Assembly: GCA_049116335.1 (NCBI GenBank)
Contig: JAGDYZ010000001.1
Coordinates: 1 to 64,000, forward strand
From: CANMIH01 sp049116335
Lineage (GTDB): Bacteria; Pseudomonadota; Alphaproteobacteria; Rhodobacterales; Rhodobacteraceae
Direction of reading: 5' to 3'
DNA length: 64,000 nucleotides
The notes under the pieces: model-generated
What the model was told of the DNA's origin: nothing
What the model saw: only the letters and a program-made list of their open reading frames with translations
Database searches by the model: none
Program-made: the position numbers and the translations under genes
Shown here: in pieces, positions 43,729 through 51,903 of the stretch
How positions within the stretch are numbered: position 1 is the stretch's first letter
How the letters are laid out: every line of letters begins with the position of its first letter

Positions 43729-45029
43729 AGATCAAAGGTCTCAGCCGCGAGATAGGCTGGGGCTAAAAGCATCCGTCGGGCACGGCCCAACGGAAAGCGC
43801 CCCGGTGGTTTGCGCATCAGGTCTGGCAGCCCCGGATCACCCAACACCTGTCGGGCGATCATATGGCCAGTGAAACTGGACAGGGCGACACCATTGCCGT
43901 GATAACCAAGTCCGGCATAAAGCCCTGAGTGGCCGGGAATGGCCCCGGCAAACGGCACCAGACCGGGCATCATACAGACCAAACCATTCCAATCATGTGT
44001 GATATCGACATCCCGCCAGGCTGGAAACATCTTCGCAAAGTCACGCCGGATTTTGCGCTTGATCCGCGCCTGAGCACCAGAGGTCGCACGCAGCCCCCCG
44101 CGCATGCCAAACAAAAATCGCCCCTCGGGCAAAAGCCGGAAGTAATGCAGCAACTGGCGTGAATCATAGGCCATTTGATCGGTGAACCAGCCTGCGGCAG
44201 CCTTTTCCTTTTCCGTGAGCACACGGGTGACAATTACACTCGATTGCACCGGAAGATAGCGTGCGCGCAGCCACTCCGGCAGATCTTCGGAAGAGTACCC
44301 ATTGGTGGTAATGATCACGGTATCCGCAATCAGTTTGCCCTTCGGTGTATGAAGAACATAATGGGGATCCATCTTCAGCACCGGGCTTTGGCCATAACAG
44401 GCGATCCCGGCCTGCTGGGCGAGATGCACCAACCCCGTGTGATATTTCAGAGGATTAAGCGCAAACCCCGCGCGGGTTGTCAGCGCGCCATGCCATGGCC
44501 CATCCATGCCCTCTGCCGCAAGATCCGCCTTTTGGGTCAGATGTGTTGCAACCCCATAAGACTGCGCCGTGTCTTCGGCCTCGTCCTGCATCGCACGCCA
44601 GGCACGCGCGGAATGCGCAACTTGGGTTTCTCCTTTGGAATGCGTGTCTGCATCGATCTGATGCATCTCAAGCAGGGCCTGAACATAAGCAATCGACGCC
44701 TTCTGGGTGTGCTGCCACTCCGAAAGACCGGTGTCACCAAAGCGCTTGCGCATAAGAGATTCGGGCAGTTTGGTTCCACCCAAACAACAAAACCCCCCAT
44801 TGCGCCCGGAAGCCCCCCAACCGGGGGTTTGCGCCTCAATCACGGCAACGTCTACTCCGGCTTGGGCCAAGGTGAGCGCTGCGTTTAATCCCGTAAAGCC
44901 GCCGCCAATAATGGCGACATCCGCCTTTTGAACCCCTTGAAGCTCGGGCCAATGCTCGGGCGCGACAGTTGTGGCCCAATAGCTGGGCACATCGGCGTCA
45001 TAAGCGCTGTCTTCGTAGATCCGCCTCAC
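43725..45029 (-). CDS. FAD-dependent amine oxidase, PuuB-like (gamma-glutamylputrescine oxidase type)
   Basis: 434-residue DAO-fold oxidoreductase. Seen: SYWATTVAP at the N-terminus, FAD motif VAIIGGGFTGLNAALTLAQAG (about 38-58), GWGASGRNGGF, and a C-terminal YAGLGYHGNGVALSSFTG flavin contact. These match the PuuB/OrdL group. It overlaps the last permease gene of a polyamine ABC transporter (ATGA), so the substrate is probably putrescine or its gamma-glutamyl derivative (inference). No PuuA ligase gene is in the window. Confidence 0.87.
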   Translation of the reverse strand: MRRIYEDSAYDADVPSYWATTVAPEHWPELQGVQKADVAIIGGGFTGLNAALTLAQAGVDVAVIEAQTPGWGASGRNGGFCCLGGTKLPESLMRKRFGDTGLSEWQHTQKASIAYVQALLEMHQIDADTHSKGETQVAHSARAWRAMQDEAEDTAQSYGVATHLTQKADLAAEGMDGPWHGALTTRAGFALNPLKYHTGLVHLAQQAGIACYGQSPVLKMDPHYVLHTPKGKLIADTVIITTNGYSSEDLPEWLRARYLPVQSSVIVTRVLTEKEKAAAGWFTDQMAYDSRQLLHYFRLLPEGRFLFGMRGGLRATSGAQARIKRKIRRDFAKMFPAWRDVDITHDWNGLVCMMPGLVPFAGAIPGHSGLYAGLGYHGNGVALSSFTGHMIARQVLGDPGLPDLMRKPPGRFPLGRARRMLLAPAYLAAETFDL

Positions 45030-45841
45030 TGCTGCAAAGCCGCGCGCTCGTCCCGGGCCTGCGCCACAGCCGCCCGTTTGGAAATCAGCGAGGCCGTGAT
45101 GACACCCACCGTCACGAGGGCAATCAGGATGGTGGAGAGGGCATTGATTTCCGGGCTGACCCCCAGCCGCACCGCCGAATACACCTTGATGGGCAGGGTT
45201 GTGGCACCGGGGCCAGTGGTAAAGCTGGCGATGACGAGATCGTCAAGCGAGAGCGTAAACGCCAAAAGCCAGCCGGAAATCACCGATGGGGCAATAATGG
45301 GCAAGGTGACAAGGCGAAACGCTTCGAACGGCGAACATCCCAGATCCAAAGCGGCTTCTTCCAGAGACTGGTCAAAGCTGACCAGTCTGGAGCTGACGAC
45401 AACCGAAACATAACACATGGCAAAGGTGGTATGGGCCAGAACCACAGTTAAAATACCCCGGTCTAAACCGATGCCGATGAACAGCAGCAAGAGTGACAGG
45501 CCTGTGATCACTTCGGGCATCACCAGCGGGGCATAGATCATGCCCGAGAACAGAGTGCGGCCGCGAAACCGTCCGCCGCGCACCAGCACATAGGCGGCCA
45601 TGGTGCCCAGAACGGTCGCCAGACAGGAGGAGAAAAACGCCACTTTCAAGGTGACCCAGGCGGCGTTGAGGAAATCCTTGTTCTGGAACAGCTCGCCATA
45701 CCATTTGGTCGAGAACCCGGCCCAGACCGTCACCAGACGGGATTCATTGAAACTGTAGATCACCAAAATGACCATGGGCAGGTATAGGAAAGCAAAACCC
45801 AAAGTCAGAGATGTCGCATTGAACCAGGAAAATCGTCTCAT
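45026..45841 (-). CDS. potI: Polyamine ABC transporter permease (PotI/PotC type)
   Basis: 271 residues with six hydrophobic spans. Seen: FLYLPMVILVIYSFNESR, a typical PotC/PotI opening, and the EAA loop EEAALDLGCSPFEAFRLVTLPI. ATG 45841 has a GGAGGG site 7 bp upstream. It is separated from the partner permease gene by 145 bp containing two copies of a short hairpin, where such genes normally overlap. It overlaps the oxidase gene downstream by 4 bp. Confidence 0.9.
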   Translation of the reverse strand: MRRFSWFNATSLTLGFAFLYLPMVILVIYSFNESRLVTVWAGFSTKWYGELFQNKDFLNAAWVTLKVAFFSSCLATVLGTMAAYVLVRGGRFRGRTLFSGMIYAPLVMPEVITGLSLLLLFIGIGLDRGILTVVLAHTTFAMCYVSVVVSSRLVSFDQSLEEAALDLGCSPFEAFRLVTLPIIAPSVISGWLLAFTLSLDDLVIASFTTGPGATTLPIKVYSAVRLGVSPEINALSTILIALVTVGVITASLISKRAAVAQARDERAALQQ

Positions 45842-45862
45842 GATGCGCCCTCCGGGAGAGAC

Positions 45863-45883
45863 CGAATTTTAAACGAAAATTCG
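45863..45883. repeat. Hairpin repeat copy 1 between permease genes
   Basis: CGAATTTT-N5-AAAATTCG, perfect 8-bp arms. The same hairpin recurs at 45956-45976. AT-rich stems in an otherwise GC-rich spacer. Confidence 0.65.
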
Positions 45884-45955
45884 TGAACAGCGCGCGCGCA
45901 CGGTGAGGAGCATGTAAAGGTCATTGTCCGGCGCTTGGGTGAGCCAAGGGGGTTT

Positions 45956-45976
45956 CGAATTTTCGCAGAAAATTCG
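45956..45976. repeat. Hairpin repeat copy 2 between permease genes
   Basis: CGAATTTTC-N3-GAAAATTCG, 9-bp arms, with the same outer sequence as copy 1. The two copies are 93 bp apart (start to start) and frame the potH-potI spacer. They could be a short intergenic repeat element or mRNA-processing stems. Confidence 0.65.
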
Positions 45977-45986
45977 GATCCGCGTG

Positions 45987-46877
45987 TCATTTGCCCGCCT
46001 CCTGTTGTTTTTGTTGGTTCATCTGGAACAGAACAATGGGCACAATCAGGATCAGAAGCAGGATCACAGCAACGGCGCTGGCAACAGGCCAATCGCGGTT
46101 TGAGAAAAACTCTTCGAACAACACCTTGCCGATCATCAAGGTCCCGGAGCCACCCAGCAGGGAGGGGATCACAAATTCCCCCAATACGGGAATGAACACG
46201 AGGAAACAGCCCGCAAGAATACCCGATCGGCTCAGCGGCACCGTGACCAGCCAAAAGGCCGAAAACCGCGAGCATCCCAGATCTTCGGCGGCTTCCAAAA
46301 GACTGTCGTCCAGCTTTTCCAAGGCGGCATACACAGGCAGAACAAGGAAGGGCAGATAGGTGTAAACAATGCCGATATAGACGGCGACATTGGTGTTCAG
46401 GATCATGAGTGGTTCGGCGATCAGGCCAAGACCCATCAGCAACTGGTTCAACAGACCTTCGGTGCTGAGAATACCCATCCACGCATAGACCCGGATCAGA
46501 AAACTTGTCCAGAACGGCAGGATCATCAGCATGAGCAGGGTCGGCCGCCACTCATTTGGCGCGCGCGCCATACCATAGGCGATCGGATAGCCAATCAGCA
46601 ATGCAAACAGCGTTGAAACCAAGGCGATCTTGAGCGAACTGAGGTAGGCTTTCCAATACAGATCGTCTTCGGTCAGCCAGACAAAGTTTTCAAAATCCAA
46701 TGCGCCGAAAAACGCTTTGATCCCGGCCCATCCCTCAGAAAACTCTAAAAGCGGCAGATAGGGAGGGCGCGCAATTGCGGCATCGGACAGGGCAATTTTG
46801 AAGACGATCACAAATGGGATCAAAAACAGCGCCAACAACCAGATATAGGGCACCGAAATCAGCGTAAAACGGCGCAT
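45987..46877 (-). CDS. potH: Polyamine ABC transporter permease (PotH/PotB type)
   Basis: 296 residues, six spans. Seen: ISVPYIWLLALFLIPFVIVFKIALS, WTSFLIRVYAWMGIL, GLIAEPLMILNTNVAVYIGI and the EAA loop EAAEDLGCSRFSAFWLVTVPLS. ATG 46877 is selected by GGAGGG 6 bp upstream; a TTG two codons earlier is weaker. It follows potG by 2 bp. The 145-bp gap to potI is unusual. Confidence 0.91.
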   Translation of the reverse strand: MRRFTLISVPYIWLLALFLIPFVIVFKIALSDAAIARPPYLPLLEFSEGWAGIKAFFGALDFENFVWLTEDDLYWKAYLSSLKIALVSTLFALLIGYPIAYGMARAPNEWRPTLLMLMILPFWTSFLIRVYAWMGILSTEGLLNQLLMGLGLIAEPLMILNTNVAVYIGIVYTYLPFLVLPVYAALEKLDDSLLEAAEDLGCSRFSAFWLVTVPLSRSGILAGCFLVFIPVLGEFVIPSLLGGSGTLMIGKVLFEEFFSNRDWPVASAVAVILLLILIVPIVLFQMNQQKQQEAGK

Positions 46878-46879
46878 CT

Positions 46880-48025
46880 TCAACCCTCCAGCACAATTGC
46901 GGCGGTGGCGGAGAAGCTAAGCCAGACCTCATCTTCCCAGGTGATCTGACGCCTCGAAATCCGACGGGTATTGGCGATCTGGGCCTTCACCATGGTCCCG
47001 TTGTCCAGCTCAACATGATAGGTCGAGATATTGCCGAGATAGCCGATATCGATGACCTTGCCCTTCAGCGCATTTGCGGCGGCCGGGTGCTCCTTTGAAA
47101 TGCTCATCTTTTCCGGCCGCAGGGCAAGAACAACCTCCTTGTCCGCTAGAGCGGTGTCGCCATTGGCCGCCACCAGAGGCGCATGGCCTTCGCCCCAATG
47201 CAGCTCTAATCCACCCGAGGTGTCATCCCCCTCGACAAGGTCACGGGCTTTGGCCCGGCCTTTGATCAGGTTCACATCCCCAATGAAATCAGCCACATAA
47301 ACGGAATTTGGCGCCTCATAGATATTCTGTGGTGTGGCCACCTGAATGATTTTGCCATGGTCCATGACAGCCACGCGGCTGGCCACGGTCATCGCCTCTT
47401 CCTGATCGTGGGTTACAATCACAAAAGTGGTGCCGGTGCTTTCCTGGATGTCCATTAGCTCAAACTGCGTTTCTTCACGCAGCTTTTTGTCGAGCGCACC
47501 CAGAGGTTCGTCCAGCAACAAAAGTTTCGGCGCCTTTGCCAGAGACCGGGCCAGAGCCACGCGCTGACGCTGACCACCGGAAATCTGATGCGGTTTGCGG
47601 CGCGCAAATGCCTCAAGCCGGGTCAGGCGCAGCATTTCGTCCACACGCGCCTGAATAAACTCTTTGTCTTTGCCCTCGCGTTTCAGACCAAAGGCGATAT
47701 TTTCCCAGATCGATAGATGCGGAAACAAGGCATAGCTCTGGAACATCATATTCACCGAGCGTTTGTTGGGGGGGATGGACCCAATGTCCTGACCACCCAA
47801 TAGGATTTTGCCCTCTGTCGGGGTTTCAAACCCGGCCAGCATGCGCATCATCGTTGTCTTGCCACAGCCCGATGGCCCCAAAAGGGCGAAAAACTCGCGC
47901 GCATAGATTTGTTGAGACAGGTTATCGATCGCGGTGAAATCGCCGAACCGTTTGGTGACATTCACAAATTCGATAAGCGGCTTTTCCTCGGGATCGTCCC
48001 AAGGGGCAAAGATGGTCTGGGCCAT
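46880..48025 (-). CDS. potG: Polyamine ABC transporter ATPase
   Basis: 381 residues. Seen: Walker A GPSGCGKTT, MMFQSYALFPHLSIWENIAFGL, SGGQRQRVALARSLA, LLLLDEPLGALDKKLREE and a C-terminal TOBE domain with LRPEKMSIS. LDKKLREETQFELM matches PotG/PotA closely. It sits 64 bp after potF and 2 bp before potH. Putrescine specificity is inferred from the oxidase and aminotransferase nearby. Confidence 0.91.
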   Translation of the reverse strand: MAQTIFAPWDDPEEKPLIEFVNVTKRFGDFTAIDNLSQQIYAREFFALLGPSGCGKTTMMRMLAGFETPTEGKILLGGQDIGSIPPNKRSVNMMFQSYALFPHLSIWENIAFGLKREGKDKEFIQARVDEMLRLTRLEAFARRKPHQISGGQRQRVALARSLAKAPKLLLLDEPLGALDKKLREETQFELMDIQESTGTTFVIVTHDQEEAMTVASRVAVMDHGKIIQVATPQNIYEAPNSVYVADFIGDVNLIKGRAKARDLVEGDDTSGGLELHWGEGHAPLVAANGDTALADKEVVLALRPEKMSISKEHPAAANALKGKVIDIGYLGNISTYHVELDNGTMVKAQIANTRRISRRQITWEDEVWLSFSATAAIVLEG

Positions 48026-48089
48026 AAATCTATCCGGAAGCTGCGAGGGAAAGAAGGCCCGCGCCAGGTCGGCGCGGGCCGTAAGGCGA

Positions 48090-49175
48090 TCAGACGCCCG
48101 ATTTCACGCGGGTCCAAAGACGGGTCACAACCCGCTGAACCTTGGCCGGATAGGGGCCTTTGATGTAGGTGTTGTTCATCGCAGCTTCGGGGGGATAGAT
48201 TGCCGGATCGTCGATCACATCCGCCTCAAGAAATTCCTGCGAAGCTTTGTTGCCATTGGCATAATACACATAGTTCGAAGCCGCGGCCATATTGTTGGCA
48301 TCCAGCATAAAGTTCAGGAACTTATGCGCGCCCTCAGGGTTTGGTGCATCGGTCGGGATCGCCATCTGGTCGAACCACATCAAGGCGCCTTCTTTGGGCG
48401 GATTGTAGGCAATCTCAACACCGTTTTCCGCTTCTGCCGCGCGGTCACGCGCCTGAAGCACATCCCCGGACCAGCCAACAGCCACACAGATATCGCCGTT
48501 GGCGAGGGCATTGATGTATTCCGAGCTGTGGAATTTCAGCACATAGGGGCGAATGGCCTCAAGCACACCAGCCGCTTTTTCAAGATCGGCTTTGTCATGT
48601 GTGTTGGGGTCAAGACCCAGATAGGTGAGCGCCGCCGGGATCATCTCATCCGGGGCATCGAGGAAATGCACACCGCAGTCTGCGAGCTTTTCCATGTTCG
48701 CCGGATCAAAGACCAAGGCCAGCGAGTCAACCGGTGCATCGTCGCCCAGAACTTCTTTCACCTTGCCGGTGTTGGTCCCAAGCCCGGTGGTGCCCCACAT
48801 GTAGTTGATCGAATAGGTGTTCTCGGGGTCAAATCGCGCCGTGCGATCCGAGATTACATTCCAGACGTTGCCATAGTTCGCCAAAGCATCTTTCTGCAGC
48901 GGCTGGAACACACCCGCTTGGATCTGGCGCTGCAGGAAGCTGCCCGTTGGCACAACCACGTCATAGCCCGACCCACCAGCAAGCATTTTGGTTTCCAGCA
49001 GCTCGTTGCTGTCAAAGACGTCGTAGATCAGTTTGAGGCCGGTTTCGGCTTCGAACTTGGCCAAAAGCTCTTCGTCGATATAGTCGGACCAGTTGTAAAC
49101 GCGCACTTCATCCGCACTTGCCATGCCAGCAGCAAGCGCAAGGGTTGCGGTCCATGTCATGAGGTTCTTAAACAT
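48090..49175 (-). CDS. potF: Polyamine-binding protein (PotF/PotD family)
   Basis: Periplasmic receptor, 361 residues with a signal peptide (MFKNLMTWTATLALAAGMASA). Seen: VRVYNWSDYIDEELLAKFEAETG, YDVFDSNELLETKMLAGGSGYDVVVP, YMWGTTGLGTN and GWSGDVLQARDRA, the PotF core with the aromatic ligand box. ATG 49175 follows GGGAG. A TTTGATCATATT motif (49223-49234) shared with the aminotransferase promoter lies 48 bp upstream. Divergent from a GntR regulator. Confidence 0.92.
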   Translation of the reverse strand: MFKNLMTWTATLALAAGMASADEVRVYNWSDYIDEELLAKFEAETGLKLIYDVFDSNELLETKMLAGGSGYDVVVPTGSFLQRQIQAGVFQPLQKDALANYGNVWNVISDRTARFDPENTYSINYMWGTTGLGTNTGKVKEVLGDDAPVDSLALVFDPANMEKLADCGVHFLDAPDEMIPAALTYLGLDPNTHDKADLEKAAGVLEAIRPYVLKFHSSEYINALANGDICVAVGWSGDVLQARDRAAEAENGVEIAYNPPKEGALMWFDQMAIPTDAPNPEGAHKFLNFMLDANNMAAASNYVYYANGNKASQEFLEADVIDDPAIYPPEAAMNNTYIKGPYPAKVQRVVTRLWTRVKSGV

Positions 49176-49222
49176 CTCGGGCTCCCGTTGAACGCGGGGT
49201 CTTTGATGCCCCGTCATGGAAT

Positions 49223-49234
49223 TTTGATCATATT
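49223..49234. promoter_or_regulatory. Shared motif upstream of potF
   Basis: TTTGATCATATT, identical 12-mer to that at 51863-51874 before the putrescine aminotransferase gene. It contains the palindrome TGATCA. Candidate binding site of a putrescine-responsive regulator, perhaps the adjacent GntR protein. Confidence 0.5.
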
Positions 49235-49327
49235 TCAGTTTCAAAAGCAACTTTCATGATGTTTCCACGCTCTGTTCTCTTGCGCAAGACGTGTTAGACA
49301 TGGCGTACTGCCCCCAGAGGAGATGTG

Positions 49328-49999
49328 ATGAATTCTGAGGCACCAGAACCGACCAAGGCGGGGCTTCCTGCGCATGAACAGGTGTATCGCGATCTGCGCG
49401 ACGCAATTTTGTTTGGCGAATTGGAACCGGGAGAGCCCGTAACAATTCAAGGGCTTGTGGCCCGGCTCGAGGCGGGCATGACCCCGGTTCGCGAAGCCTT
49501 GCGACGCCTGACCGCTGAGGGCGCTTTGAATGCGATGGGCAATCGCCGGATTGTGGTCCCTGTCCTTGATGTCGACGCGGTTGATGAGCTCAGCGCGGCG
49601 CGTCAAGCGCTCGAACCTTTGCTGGCCCGACGGGCCGCGACACGGGTTACACCGGATGATGTGGCCGAGTTGACAAGCATTGATGACCGGCTGGATCACG
49701 CGATTGAACGGGGCGATGTCGGTACGTACTTGCAAGAGAATCACGCGTTTCACGCCAAGCTCAATCAGGTTGCCGAGGCGCCAATCCTGACTGCAATGGT
49801 GGATGGGCTTTGGCTGCGGTTTGGTCCGTCTCTTCGGATTGTCTGTGGTCAGATGGGGACGCGCAACCTGCCAGATCGCCACAAAGACATGTTGGTGGCT
49901 TTGGCCAAGGGTGATGCCGATGCTACGGCACGGGCGATGGCCGATGATGTCACTCAGGGCATGGATCTGGTCCGACAGGCGGTGCCGGACCAGAAATAG
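49328..49999 (+). CDS. GntR-family regulator (FadR subfamily)
   Basis: 223 residues: an N-terminal winged helix (HEQVYRDLRDAILFGELEPGEP, VREALRRLTAEGALNA) and an all-helical FCD effector domain (RQALEPLLARRAA, ENHAFHAKLNQVAEAP with metal-type His residues). ATG 49328 follows AGGAG by 5 bp; a GTG one codon earlier is possible. Divergent from potF, so it most likely controls putrescine uptake and possibly the spuC-like gene 2 kb away (inference). Confidence 0.88.
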   Translation: MNSEAPEPTKAGLPAHEQVYRDLRDAILFGELEPGEPVTIQGLVARLEAGMTPVREALRRLTAEGALNAMGNRRIVVPVLDVDAVDELSAARQALEPLLARRAATRVTPDDVAELTSIDDRLDHAIERGDVGTYLQENHAFHAKLNQVAEAPILTAMVDGLWLRFGPSLRIVCGQMGTRNLPDRHKDMLVALAKGDADATARAMADDVTQGMDLVRQAVPDQK

Positions 50000-50003
50000 C
50001 GTG

Positions 50004-50046
50004 GTACGTTTTGCGCACAGAGGCGTACACTGTTTACAAAACGTAC
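50004..50046. repeat. Inverted repeat between convergent genes
   Basis: GTACGTTTTG (50004-50013) and CAAAACGTAC (50037-50046), perfect 10-bp arms with a 23-bp loop, lying exactly between the gntR stop and the stop of the PepSY gene. There is no T-run, so it may be a weak bidirectional terminator or a protein site. Confidence 0.5.
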
Positions 50047-50049
50047 AAT

Positions 50050-51351
50050 TTAGGCGGTGCCTGCGTGGAACCACCCGAGGCGTTTAAACAGCAGCCAATC
50101 CAGCGCCAGGGCAAGGATGAGAGACGCGCCCATCAGAGGCAAAAGCAGCATGAGGATCAGGACAAGACCCATCATGCCAAACCCAAGTGCGGCCTCAGGT
50201 GCGGCTGGAACCCCTAAAGATCCCGCTGGCTTGCGCTTCCACCAGGCCACAAATCCCGTGACGGACAACGCAAGCGCCAAGACTGCGGCGAGTGTGTTGA
50301 GCGCAAGATTGAGCGGTCCAAACAGCTCTCCCTGATGGAGAGAAATCCCTAGGCTGACTGTTTTCGCCACCACCGGATTGTCGGCAAAGTCTATGCGTTT
50401 CAAGATCTTGCCGCTGTATTGGTCAACCACAAGCTCGGTTTGATCATAGCGATCTTGGCTGGCAGACCGGACCCAGAAGGCTCCGTCGGCCTTCTTGGCG
50501 GGTTTCAACTCATACGGCGCTTTCAGCCTTTCCACGCGGGCAATGTCAAACACGTCACCCATCGCCAATGGCGCAGTTTGAGCCACAGTGGATTTTGGTT
50601 TGCGGCCCCCAAAGCGCAGGCTGTGAGATTTCTGTCCTGTCTGCTCTTGGACATAAGACAGCCCGCCACCCCAAACGTCAGTCCACGGCAATCCGGTGAT
50701 CAGGATAGGCACCACCAAAACTGTGGCCAACATGCCGGTAAACAAATGGGTTTCCCGCCACCACGCGCGGCCTTTTCCTCTTGGAAGAGAAACCGCTTTG
50801 CCAAGTGTGCGTCGACCACGCGGCCACCACAGATAGACCCCAGTGATAAACATCACGATGGCCCAGTGCGCTGATAATTCAACGAATTTCGTGCCGAATT
50901 TCCCAAGAAGCAACTCGCCGTGGAATTTCTTGAGCAGACGCATTGCCGTTTCGTCTCGTGGCGCTACGGCCAGAACTTCGCCGGTGTAGGGGTCAACCCA
51001 GGCGTAGGAGCGTGTTTTTTCCGCATCGTTGAATTCGATCAACGTGCTGCGTGTTGGGGTGTCAGAAATGGACACAGACCGCAATCGGGTCAGCCCCACA
51101 GCGGCGTCAACCGAGGCAACCTGAGCCTCATAGCTGAGCCGGGTTTCCCCCTGCGCGACGTTAAGCCTGTCGGCATAGATCAATTCTTCGATCTGCGGTT
51201 TGTAGAGATAAATCCCGCCGGTCACGGCCAAAATGGCCATAAACGGAAGAACATATAGGGATGCGAGGAAATGCCATTTCCACACAAGTCGATAGAAGGC
51301 ACCGCCCGTCATTGATGACGTGGCAGGTGCCGATACAGTTGCATCGGTCAT
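50050..51351 (-). CDS. PepSY-associated transmembrane protein
   Basis: 433 residues, four or more membrane spans. Seen: FYRLVWKWHFLASLYVLPFMAILAVTGGIYL, a PepSY-type segment (YAWVDPYTGEVLAV), HGELLLGKFG, HWAIVMFITGVYLWWPRG and HLFTGMLATVLVVPILITG. These are hallmarks of the PiuB/PepSY_TM group, often linked to siderophore-iron reduction or copper handling. It is 36 bp downstream of a small gene with a hydrophobic N-terminus. There is no TonB receptor next to it, so the role is uncertain. Confidence 0.87.
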   Translation of the reverse strand: MTDATVSAPATSSMTGGAFYRLVWKWHFLASLYVLPFMAILAVTGGIYLYKPQIEELIYADRLNVAQGETRLSYEAQVASVDAAVGLTRLRSVSISDTPTRSTLIEFNDAEKTRSYAWVDPYTGEVLAVAPRDETAMRLLKKFHGELLLGKFGTKFVELSAHWAIVMFITGVYLWWPRGRRTLGKAVSLPRGKGRAWWRETHLFTGMLATVLVVPILITGLPWTDVWGGGLSYVQEQTGQKSHSLRFGGRKPKSTVAQTAPLAMGDVFDIARVERLKAPYELKPAKKADGAFWVRSASQDRYDQTELVVDQYSGKILKRIDFADNPVVAKTVSLGISLHQGELFGPLNLALNTLAAVLALALSVTGFVAWWKRKPAGSLGVPAAPEAALGFGMMGLVLILMLLLPLMGASLILALALDWLLFKRLGWFHAGTA

Positions 51352-51387
51352 TGTTAAGTCCTGTCAGTTGAAATTTGGTCGAAGAGT

Positions 51388-51780
51388 TTAGACCAAGACA
51401 GGAGGAGCGCGGGACAGACGCAGACCGTTCAATCGATCCTGATCTGCCGAAAGGTGTGGAAGAATAGCAGGTTGCGGCGCTTCTGGTGCATGCAGCGCAA
51501 TCCAGGCTGGCAGCGTCTGGTTCGGGTGATCAATCAGATCCGCCAAGGTGCAGTGGGGCAGGGCGCCGGTGTCATCCGCCTCAATCGGTTTCCCATCCGG
51601 CCCGATGGTGAGGGTGATCAGATCTGTGCCTGTACAGATCACCATCGTCTGAACGCCCGGTATAAGCTCGGCCAGTACCGCAGACATACGTGGCAACAAC
51701 ATGCCCGTGGCGACGGCCACCACGAGGGTGAGCCGCAGGAATGTAGCCCAAAAAGCGGATATGCCGATAGAGGTCTTCAA
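51388..51780 (-). CDS. Small exported or membrane protein upstream of PepSY gene
   Basis: 130 residues. Seen: a hydrophobic N-terminal helix (SAFWATFLRLTLVVAVATGM), then a soluble part with two cysteines (MVICTGTDL and PHCTLADLI). The TTG start at 51780 is supported by GGGAG 6 bp upstream. The layout resembles DUF2946-type proteins that accompany PepSY and metal-uptake genes, but the match is only by general pattern. Probably co-transcribed with the PepSY gene. Confidence 0.6.
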   Translation of the reverse strand: MKTSIGISAFWATFLRLTLVVAVATGMLLPRMSAVLAELIPGVQTMVICTGTDLITLTIGPDGKPIEADDTGALPHCTLADLIDHPNQTLPAWIALHAPEAPQPAILPHLSADQDRLNGLRLSRAPPVLV

Positions 51781-51862
51781 TCGTGTCTCCCGGATGCGTC
51801 TTTAGTCGGATCACGCCGCCGTGACTAGTGGATTTGTTGTCGCGCAGATTGACAGTTTGAAA

Positions 51863-51874
51863 TTTGATCATATT
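51863..51874. promoter_or_regulatory. Shared motif upstream of spuC-like gene
   Basis: Second exact copy of TTTGATCATATT, 29 bp before the ATG of the putrescine aminotransferase gene. See the copy before potF. Finding it twice, both times before putrescine genes, suggests co-regulation. Confidence 0.5.
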
Positions 51875-51903
51875 CTTGGGGCAAACATGAGATGAGGCCG
51901 CCG

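Noticed and set aside
47934..49259. 441-codon plus-strand frame opposite potF
   Set aside because: Antisense to a clear PotF-family gene with signal peptide; no family resemblance of its own.
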